From contig NC_067198.1 in assembly GCF_000699445.3 (NCBI RefSeq), positions 5,862,801 to 5,926,800 on the forward strand: 64,000 nucleotides of DNA. Reading direction: 5' to 3'. The DNA comes from Schistosoma haematobium. Lineage: Eukaryota > Platyhelminthes > Trematoda > Strigeidida > Schistosomatidae. The position numbers and the translations under genes were made by a program. The notes under the pieces are model-generated. The model saw only the letters and a list, made by a program, of their open reading frames with translations. It was not told the DNA's origin and searched no databases. This document shows positions 57,601 to 64,000 of the stretch, piece after piece; position 1 is the stretch's first letter; each line of letters begins with the position of its first letter.

Positions 57601-60600
57601 GAGTCTCCCAATATTCCTTCAAGTTTCTGGGATGATTGGAGTAATATCAGATGCTGCATCAAGTTGAAGGTGAGTACTCTGTTTATTAATATTCAAGGGG
57701 AAATACTTTCTTTGGCGGTAAATTCGTGCTTTGCTATGAGATACCAATATTTTGTGAGTTATCGCACCAGATCTGTATTTCGTGAAATAAGGTCTTTAAG
57801 AATGACTTCAGCGTGTTCTTTTTCTCCCAGCCGGATTATAAATGACGCTTGCGCTGACATTTAGTGCAACGATATCTTTTATATGGACAGAACCTCTTAT
57901 AATATTATAAGAGCATATGCTAACCTCCACAAGACTAGCATGGAGGTGAAGGCTCATTGTCTGTGTAGGATAGCTTACATGAGCCTAAATTCTACTTGTT
58001 GTTGACAACATGAACATATGGCGACTTGCTGTTATGTTCAACCACGGGGGTGTCATGTTTCAAGTTCACCAATCTCTGGCACACCATGGTTACTTCCTGT
58101 AGCGAACGTCAACACAATTCTACTGCACGAGGCTAAAACTTCGAGAACTACCACAACCATCACCAAAAGAGTCCAAGTGTTCATAAACAATTGTCTATGT
58201 AAGATACTGAATGTCCGTTGGTCGGATATCATCAGCAACAGCCTATTGTGTGAGAGAACAAACCAACTTCCAACTGAAGAGGAAATTAAGAAAAGACATT
58301 GGAAGCGGATAGGACACACATTAAGGAAATCACGAAACTGGATCACAAAACAATCTCTAACCTGGAAACGTGAAGAAAAAACGGTAAGTAGGAAGGCCAA
58401 ATTGCACACTGTGTTACGATAATCGGTAGCAGACATAGAAAAGGTGAATGGCAACTGGAAGCAATTGGAAAGGATTGTCCAGGACAGATTTGGATGAAGA
58501 ATGCTGGCGAGGTGTCTATGCTCCTGTACGATGGGTTGTTAAGTTCGCTACATCACTAACGCAGAATACGGTTTTTAATTAGGACACTCGCATGTATAGT
58601 ACCCTCGCATTTGAAAGTAAGAAAATAGAGCAAGACTGTTGAAGCGCTTGTTTAGTAAGAATCAACATGTATAGAAAATCATCGATATTTACAGATATTA
58701 CCGTTTGTTATATCAACATTATAATTTAGCCAATCCGCAAAGAGGCATGTTTTGCTACTGTCCAATAGTAGCGTGTCACGTTGATATTCCATCATGATCT
58801 GATTGGATTGAAACTCTTCGGCTCCTTCGTGGCCTCTGAAGGCTCCGTTATAGTTCTCGGAAGCCGTTCCATTAGGGTAACAGGCGTAAGTAACTGGGCA
58901 ACTTTGACTTTGCATGTTTGTTATGCCATCATGTGATCTATACTACATGCACCTCATGTGTTTAACTTAGTTGAATTGAGTATAGTACGTGGTAATCTAT
59001 GGGCATAATTATAGAGAACCTATGCACCTAGCAATTCAAACGAAAGTTTCATGGAGTTTTATTTCACGTTGTTAAGTGAATCAATCAGTCGAATCAGCAT
59101 TTACAAAAATAAATCGTAATGATTTACTTACTTATGACATTTTGGGCATCATCTTCTGCAATTTGTGCTTTCTTGTCTAATTCAGGTAATTTCTCTGTGG
59201 CAAAATTATATAGGCGTATATAATAAACCGTATGTTTTGTCTTTATATATATCACAAAGCGTTTTGTCCGTAGAACACAATTTGTTGACACACCACGTTT
59301 GTATTATTTTATCTTAAATTCAAAACTTACAAATGAGACTTATATGCTCAATAATCTGATAGCCGACTACTTGTTATAACGAGATAATAATTTTTTTATA
59401 GAACTGATGTTTGTTTTGAGACTGGAACCTTCGATATCCCTGTGGTTTAGACCAACAGCCACCATGTTAGTTTGTTTGTAAACTATCATCAATTCTGGAT
59501 GACATAATAATGTGGTCTATATTATTAATAGATAATATTCGTAGAGTGAAGATTTCGGTGTACAAGGAAGATCACTGCAGTTTGAGAAATGAAATTCAAA
59601 CATTTCCTTAGTTTGCTCATAAGTATACACGCATATGGCTAATAAGTATGAAACTTGTCTTCAGTATTTCCTAGTTATTATCTCGTGTCAATAAATATAG
59701 AACGATATTGACCATGATACTAAGTCACTTACAATAGATGCCACGTTGAGATTTTATAAGTAGAAATTATCCAACACATTCTCTATACCAAAAATACACT
59801 ACAATCTTTGAATATAGTAATGTCTTTTGTTGAAGGTAAACTTTTGATATGTATTTTAAAACTGAATTTATGTAAACTGAGGTGGCTTTATTTCAGCGAT
59901 TCAACATATTCAGGTTATATACTTACTTTAAAACTACAAAGTTGTTATCTCCAATACACCAAAATTATTACAAATGAATTAGTATTGGGATATTCATAAA
60001 AGTATCCCAAAAATTATTCTGTTTATTCTAATGCTATTTTTGAATATGAAATGGTGTCGGTTTCCTATTGGTCAATATTTATTTTCGTGTTGTTTTCCTA
60101 CTGGTCAATATTTACGGTCGTCCTGACTGTATAAATATTCATTGTCTGTAAAGTATGGTCATTCTTCTCCTGACCTCATAAACAATTTTCATCTAACGGT
60201 TCATATTCTGATATATTGGACATTGAGGAACAGTATTGCGGTCGTACTGGGATATCTGAAGTAAGTCAATCAGTAAAATTCAGAGTAGCTACATTGCAGT
60301 ACATAATAATTATGAGTTGAAATAGTATTTTACATTGTCTACAAAAAAATTCAATGTGTACTAACCATCATAAAATTTAGCACTGCCTTCAATATCTTCA
60401 ATAATTTTTGAACATTTCAATTCTTAAATTCAGAGAAGTTCAAATGGTCAAATTCTTGTTCGCATAGTGAGTAAATATTATCAATAAAAATTCTTAACTG
60501 GAAGGTCTGTACTGTATAAGCAGAATATTCACATCATCTTATTTGATAATATGTGCATTTAAATTCACCTGGTATTGTTTGATTGAAGCATCCCGTTGAT

Positions 60601-61755
60601 GTTTAAAACTTCGCCCCGTTGCACAATCAAGTGGCTATCACGATTCAGTGGCTAAGTGGATGCGGCGATGGCGTATGAAGCGAATTTGGATTCTGTATCC
60701 TGAGTAAAGTTCATCCGCCTAGGTATTTACTTACAATATGTGAATAAAGGATTAATTCCCATGGTTAATTATAAAACATCAGTAGAGCAGTCACGTGGTA
60801 GTTTCTATTTAGCGTTATGGGTTGGTCTTAATTAAATTAACATTGAAAGTCAGAAAGCTCTAAATAGTTGTCTCATCTTATATGAAAATCATGAACACTA
60901 CCTTTCAAGGTGACTGTCCCATATGTGATTTGATGAAACCCCACCGACCACGAAATTCAGAAAACTGCTGCAGCATTATTGCGAATAGATTTAATTTACA
61001 CATGTAAAACTTTGGGTTATGGTTTAGTAATTTAGAGTTCAGAGCTCACACATGAAACTGGATCTCCTGGGTTCGGTCCATTGTGAGGGTATGGATGCAC
61101 ACTCCTGAAGAGTCCAATACCAGAACGAAACTACTGTCCCATACTTTCTAGTCTTCAGTGATTACTCATCTCTGATCAATCAGTGGTTTTGGTTGTCAAA
61201 TTCAACTACATTACAGTTTGACTAAAAGTCAGGTTTCTGATGATGCGATTTGCCAAAAAACTAAGCATAATTGAAAGAATATTTGACTGTTGATAATCAT
61301 GTAGTAGTGATTTATATCCATCACTTATTTTCAATGGTTTTATGTGCTGTAAACAGGACAGTTTACTTTGGGATCTTTTATTGTTATACCTTTGACTCCT
61401 GATGAACGATCAACCGTGTTTGTGTCCTACCAACGTTTTAAGAAGCTTCCTAATATAAATGTTTGAAAATCGTCCATTTCTACCATAAATTACTTATGAT
61501 CAATGGTGAGGCATATACAGCATATCGTAACTAAAATAACATATAGCGCAAACCATCAACTGGAATAATCCCACACATTAATTATATGAACATAATAATT
61601 GGTAAATAGTGTTTAATAAAATCGTTCAAGTATATTTAAGGTAAATAGCATTAGCACGAACGCTACAAAACACCTACCTTTCTGTATCAGTATGCACAGT
61701 AATAGGAAGAAGTTGTTTATACAATAGTGTGCCATGAAGTACGATGTTACTACTT
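45700..61755 (-). CDS. Unrecognised gene built of small symmetric phase-1 exons
   Basis: Minus-strand exons, in order: 61755-61678 (78 nt), 60422-60366 (57), 59194-59132 (63), 52699-52652 (48), 52602-52546 (57), 51025-50987 (39), 50856-50788 (69), 47884-47816 (69), 46700-46659 (42) and 45809-45700 (110, stop TAA). All nine before the last are multiples of three and start and end in phase 1. Each is flanked by good AG and GT (mostly GTAAG) sites, and the joined frame stays open, about 210 residues. Exon 1 could hold a start (ATG 61735, then a hydrophobic stretch [11 protein letters not shown]) or could be internal. The middle is charged and helical ([40 protein letters not shown]), somewhat like BAR or other coiled domains, but I recognise no family. 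Symmetric small exons recall schistosome micro-exon genes, although those usually have exons below 36 nt. Confidence 0.6.
45810..46119. other. Intronic sequence, no feature
   Basis: AT-rich sequence of the last intron, between the terminal exon and the Sm-alpha-like pair. Confidence 0.4.
46120..46430 (+). repeat. Sm-alpha-like repeats, inverted pair
   Basis: The left part (46120-46225) is the reverse complement of the 3' region of the 1130-1410 copy (CTTATTGGCATATGTACATC, GTACGGACTGTCTTAATATT). The right part (46255-46430) is a plus-strand 5' half with a tRNA-like A-box region (CTCGGTAGCTAAGTAGATA) and a decayed hammerhead (46339-46395: TTGAAGATTCCC, GATAGAAAACCCGTCA). It lies in the last intron of the symmetric-exon gene. 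Confidence 0.65.
48070..48600 (-). repeat. R2 repeat, near full-length copy, minus strand
   Basis: On the minus strand it starts with GGCCGAGGGTAGGGAGAA and ends in an AATAAATAAA tail. It contains the CCTAGGGGATTTGAAAAAC and CACATGGGCTCCAGTATCC landmarks. It lies inside an intron of the symmetric-exon gene, in the gene's orientation. Confidence 0.78.
48640..49130. other. GC-richer block, unclassified
   Basis: It has overlapping short frames on both strands (48845-49117 plus; 48758-48964 and 48889-49095 minus) and higher GC than its neighbours. It directly follows an R2 copy, so it is probably another dispersed repeat rather than exons. I found no second copy in the window. Confidence 0.3.
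49895..50075 (+). mobile_element. RTE-type retrotransposon, 3' terminal fragment
   Basis: It resembles the last part of the RTE ORF (GAAGGATGCCAAAGAACAC, GAAATAGAAGCAGATATGAA, ATGCTCCTACAGAGGAGTAA) and ends in the 3' terminus CACGCGTAAGTAAGT. About 180 bp. Confidence 0.7.
50165..50545 (+). mobile_element. RTE-type retrotransposon, 3' fragment with internal deletion
   Basis: It carries WNSKQLS-like then [38 protein letters not shown] and jumps to the end of the ORF (GTCAACTGGAAGCAATTGGA, GATTGTCCAGGACAG), ending in GGCGTAACAGACGTAAGTAAGTAAG. The odd internal segment GAAGGCCAAATTGCACACTG is shared with 58380-58420, marking a derived subfamily. Confidence 0.75.
51150..51510. other. GC-richer block, unclassified
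   Basis: It contains an 85-codon minus frame (51411-51154) and a plus frame in the same place, without splice-site support. A C-run (CAGCCCCCCTTC, 51140s) bounds it. Base use differs from the AT-rich intron around it, which suggests a repeat insertion. I cannot name it. Confidence 0.3.
51526..52540. other. Intronic sequence, no feature
   Basis: AT-rich intron between exons at 52546 and 51025 of the symmetric-exon gene. Nothing else recognised. Confidence 0.4.
52798..53290 (-). repeat. R2 repeat, near full-length copy, minus strand
   Basis: It has the usual landmarks on the minus strand (AGCATTTGGAGAAGGAGAGC reversed at the right, GGGGGGTTAGAAAATCCTGA mid-element) and a short AT tail at the left. 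It lies in the 6.4-kb intron between exons at 59132 and 52699. Confidence 0.78.
53291..53989. other. Intronic sequence, no feature
   Basis: AT-rich sequence between the R2 copy and the RTE element. No exon or repeat recognised. Confidence 0.4.
53990..55739 (+). mobile_element. RTE-type retrotransposon, 5' part with deleted RT core
   Basis: It begins with a 5' leader like that at 63230. A decayed endonuclease follows ([30 protein letters not shown], then frame changes), then the linker ([26 protein letters not shown]-like). It then jumps past the reverse transcriptase to the late region ([31 protein letters not shown]). It breaks off at 55739 within the block corresponding to FNTNV, where gypsy DNA starts. 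The element resumes at 58096. Confidence 0.82.
55740..58095 (-). mobile_element. Ty3/gypsy retrotransposon relic inserted in the RTE copy
   Basis: Domains in order on the minus strand: a decayed gag zinc-knuckle region (about 57990-57840), a protease with LDAASDIT (about 57680-57600) and the segment before RT ([23 protein letters not shown], to about 57190). Connection and RNase H follow (57120-56609: [45 protein letters not shown]), then the integrase zinc finger (56321-56190: [23 protein letters not shown]) and integrase core (about 56150-55900: [22 protein letters not shown]). The RT catalytic core is missing between ELERLES and SLLG. Frameshifts and stops are present and I see no LTRs. 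It is a dead relic. Confidence 0.85.
58096..58535 (+). mobile_element. RTE-type retrotransposon, 3' part resumed after the gypsy insertion
   Basis: It continues the RTE frame: [59 protein letters not shown]. It then carries the subfamily-specific AAGGCCAAATTGCACACTGT and the terminal part up to ATGCTCCTGT. Both junctions of the gypsy block carry GAACGTC (55727-55733 region and 58095-58101 region), a candidate target-site duplication. Confidence 0.8.
58536..59131. other. Intronic sequence with possible RTE 3' end
   Basis: GGGTAACAGGCGTAAGTAAC at about 58875-58894 matches the RTE 3' terminus, but the sequence before it does not resemble the ORF, so at most a short tail fragment remains. The rest is AT-rich intron. 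Confidence 0.35.
59195..60365. other. Intronic sequence; possible promoter-like or LTR patch
   Basis: Positions 60050-60250 have repeated CCTATTGGTCAATATTT / CCTACTGGTCAATATTT motifs followed by TGTATAAATATTC, which together look like CCAAT and TATA elements of an LTR or promoter. No partner copy was found. Confidence 0.3.
60600..60720 (+). repeat. Sm-alpha-like SINE head fragment
   Basis: GTGGCTATCACGATTCAGTG GCTAAGTGGATGCGGCGATG matches the tRNA-like head of the 46255 copy (GCTATCAGGACTCGGTAGCT...). The ribozyme part is absent. Confidence 0.5.
61010..61210 (+). repeat. SINE-like repeat copy H (decayed)
   Basis: A B-box-like CTGGGTTCGGTCC (about 61067) is followed by a ribozyme-like block (61095-61150: GCACACTCCTGAAGAGTCCA, CAGAACGAAACTAC) and the 3' part. 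The core has CTGAAGA and GAAA, so the core is partly kept, but stem I is broken (CACTC against CCAT). Confidence 0.6.
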
Positions 61756-62084
61756 CTGAAGAAAAAAATACTATTGTTGTTTCTTTTATACCATGAATAC
61801 AGGCCAAGAATGGACTTATCATAAGCTCATTGATAAGCTAATTATTCTGTCTACATTTATTTACTAAAATCTGATTTTTGTTGACCGTAATTATCATTGT
61901 ACTAAAACGACAGCTGAATAACTTCATTGTCATATATGTGTGATTTAACAGACACACCCATTCAGAATTATCAGAAATATGCTCATGAAATGTAGTAGAA
62001 GATGAGAAATTATTTTCATTAATGAAACTGAAAAGTGATTCCAGCTAAATTATCAGAGTAAATCAGGAATTACTGTACAAGCAA

Positions 62085-62235
62085 TTAAGTCTATGCATGA
62101 GACTCTCCATCAGTGCTCATTCTTGAACCTCGACGGTCGACCAAAACTAGCACTTTCGAACTCATGTGGGTATGCTTAGTCTCTGGACCACTAATCATGT
62201 ATCCAATGATCTACATGTCTAACTTTAAATTATGA
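62085..62235 (-). repeat. SINE-like repeat fragment I
   Basis: Minus-strand fragment: CTCCATCAGTGCTCATTCTT, then a decayed head (CTCTGGACCACTAATCATGT) and the start of the 5' part. Confidence 0.5.
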
Positions 62236-62454
62236 AATTTCTACAATTTACACAAGGAAAAATTATTAATTCTTAACATGATACTGTGATGTCAATGACA
62301 ACAAGAAACTGAACAAAAGAATTACAATAAGCAGTATTTACTGAAATAGATATACCGTTCTACGAAATAACACGTTATATTTAGTGCGTTTTATTTCATA
62401 AAATATACCTATGATCTTGCTTGTCATCAAATTATGATTTGCAACATTTAGTGA

Positions 62455-62640
62455 CTATAATATTGAAGATAGTACTGTGGTGTATACTAAAGATGTCGAT
62501 AAATATGAATAACATATAACATCAATAGAAAGTGAAATATCTGGCGACAGAAGGTTAAGAAGATTAAAGGAAAGAGAATGATTGATAAGGAAACGAAGAA
62601 ACAATGAAGTTTGAGACAATTGGTTGACATTTTGCAAATG
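62455..62640 (+). repeat. Repeat shared with 17140-17309
   Basis: Diverged copy in the same orientation: GTACTGTGGTGTATACTAAA, GTGAAATATCTGGCGACAG, AAGGTTAAGAAGATTAAAGG. The next block (62690-62760) may belong to the same element. Confidence 0.5.
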
Positions 62641-63229
62641 AAGTATTTACAGTACGGCTCTCAGATTTTACTAAGGGATTCTGTAATTTTGTATTCAGAT
62701 ATATTCGATTGTTCCCACTGGTGTTCTCGTTCACTGCAGTACTAGGAATACAAAGCAGGTGATATAATTTACAATAGTTTTAAATCTAATAACAACATAG
62801 AGAGCTACATTTAAACTGAACGATAGCGCGATTGAGAAAGACCAGTTAACTCTTTAATGTAAAACTACAGAATGCTTTGAGAGAAAATGAAAACCACACA
62901 TTAAATACATAATTTGCACATCTTACATCAAATGTCCTCTGTATGCTTCATGACTTTTTCATTTCTGTTGTTATTACAGTTCCTTTTCTTTTCAATTGAA
63001 TCTTCCCAATCTTCTCTATACATATATTCCTATTGGTGCGACATACTACATATAACTGTCAACATAATTAGCATAAAACATACATTCATCGACACAAGTT
63101 ATGAAAATTAAAACTGATAACACTGTACATTGTTTAATGAATTTATTTGTTAACCATACAGTTACGTTTTTACTTAGGTAGGAATATTGCAAAAGCATAA
63201 TGCATTATTTTACATACAATGACAAAAGC
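62641..63229. other. No gene recognised
   Basis: AT-rich DNA before the RTE element. The 62690-62760 part is GC-richer and repeat-like. Confidence 0.4.
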
Positions 63230-64000
63230 TTCTGAACTCCGCCTGGAGTCCCCCTGGGGGCTACTGCCGGTCCTAAGCCCGGATAAAGGAGGAGGGTTGG
63301 GCATGGGGTTAACGTCCCCATCCCGTAGAAAACTAACTCGCTAAAAAAACGCTGACCAGAAAAAAATTATTCAGACCACTTAAACTCTGCCCTAGTGTCA
63401 GAAGGTCCTCATTTAGAAGAACTATGACGCCTTATGATGAAAGCCGAATTCCTTCGGAAGTTACGAGGCCGATGCCCCTTCTGACAACCAGAGCGACCAT
63501 TTATTTAGGTACATGGAATACTCGTACAATGTGGGAGACCGGGAGAGTCTTCCAAATTGCTGCAGAAATGAGGAGGTACAACCTAGAGGTGCTTGGGATC
63601 AGTGAAACACATTGGACGCAAGTTGGACAAGAACGACTAGCTTCAGGGGAGCTTCTGTTATACTCCGGCCATGAAGAGGAAAATGCTCCACATACACAAG
63701 AAGTTGCATTGATGCTGTCCAAACAAGCGCAAAATGCGCTTATAGGATGGGAATCTCATGGACCAAGGATCATCAAAGCCCCGTTCAAAACAAAGAAAGA
63801 GGGTATTTCAATGAACATCATCCAATTCTATGTGCCTACCAACGACTACAATGAAGACGCTAAAGATCAATTCTACAATAGGCTGCAGTCAATCGTCGAG
63901 AAGTGCCCAACAAAGGACCTGACTATTCTGATGGGAGATTTCAACGCCAAGGTTGGAACGGACAACACTGGATATGAAGACATAATGGGACGACACGGAC
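63230..64000 (+). mobile_element. RTE-type retrotransposon, 5' end, continues past the window
   Basis: It starts with a GC-rich leader (63236-63310, with a CCCCCTGGGGG hairpin) matching the leader of the copy at 53990. The open endonuclease frame follows. It is much better preserved than the other RTE copies in the window. Confidence 0.85.
63424..64000 (+). CDS. RTE endonuclease domain, partial at window edge
   Basis: Open from ATG 63424 to the last base (192 codons visible). It shows apurinic-type endonuclease motifs: YLGTWNTRTMWETGR (residues about 29-43), EVLGISETHWTQ (about 54-65) and LTILMGDFNAKVG (about 167-179) with the catalytic Asp-x-Asn. No stop or frameshift occurs in the visible part, unlike the copy at 53990. 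The reverse transcriptase would lie beyond 64000. Confidence 0.85.
   Translation, partial: MTPYDESRIPSEVTRPMPLLTTRATIYLGTWNTRTMWETGRVFQIAAEMRRYNLEVLGISETHWTQVGQERLASGELLLYSGHEEENAPHTQEVALMLSKQAQNALIGWESHGPRIIKAPFKTKKEGISMNIIQFYVPTNDYNEDAKDQFYNRLQSIVEKCPTKDLTILMGDFNAKVGTDNTGYEDIMGRHG

Noticed and set aside
57244..57864. 206-codon plus-strand ORF
   Set aside because: It is the antisense shadow of the gypsy protease and pre-RT region on the minus strand.
59766..59815. 50-nt exon candidate on the minus strand within the symmetric-exon gene
   Set aside because: Its length is not a multiple of three and the phase-1 frame contains a stop, unlike all accepted exons of that gene.

Overview
The window looks like nuclear DNA of a schistosome (blood fluke). 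It is AT-rich, has genes split into small exons, and carries Sm-alpha-like repeats with hammerhead ribozyme cores, RTE- and CR1-type non-LTR retrotransposons and a Ty3/gypsy relic. The one fully recognisable housekeeping gene, V-ATPase subunit B, has a 37-nt intron, a size typical of schistosome genes. Species cannot be fixed from the sequence alone.

Layout. Positions 1-2214 hold ribozyme-bearing SINE-like repeats. Positions 2215-16375 form a near-perfect inverted repeat (arms 2215-9078 and 9508-16375, 429-bp spacer). The arms carry two divergent copies of a five-exon gene for a secreted or surface cysteine-rich protein with two PAN/apple-like repeats. Positions 16376-26900 hold repeats only, with no gene recognised. 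Positions 26914-33970 hold a complete seven-exon V-ATPase subunit B gene on the minus strand, 486 codons. A CR1-in-CR1 nest (34031-36978) starts 60 bp upstream of its start codon. Positions 37000-42100 are mostly featureless, followed by a 12-nt micro-exon plus terminal exon at 42116-42267 and a decayed CR1 copy (42930-44680).

Positions 45700-61755 hold a minus-strand gene read out exon by exon. Nine consecutive internal exons of 39-78 nt are all multiples of three and all in phase 1, followed by a terminal coding exon. The protein is not recognised. Its introns are full of mobile DNA, including a gypsy relic inserted into an RTE copy. The right edge enters an RTE element whose endonuclease ORF is open to the end of the window.

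Two things deserve most attention. The first is the 14-kb palindrome, whose arms seem to differ only in simple-repeat lengths. The second is the chain of symmetric small exons. All exon models are read by eye from splice consensus, phase and protein continuity. No transcript or database evidence was available.
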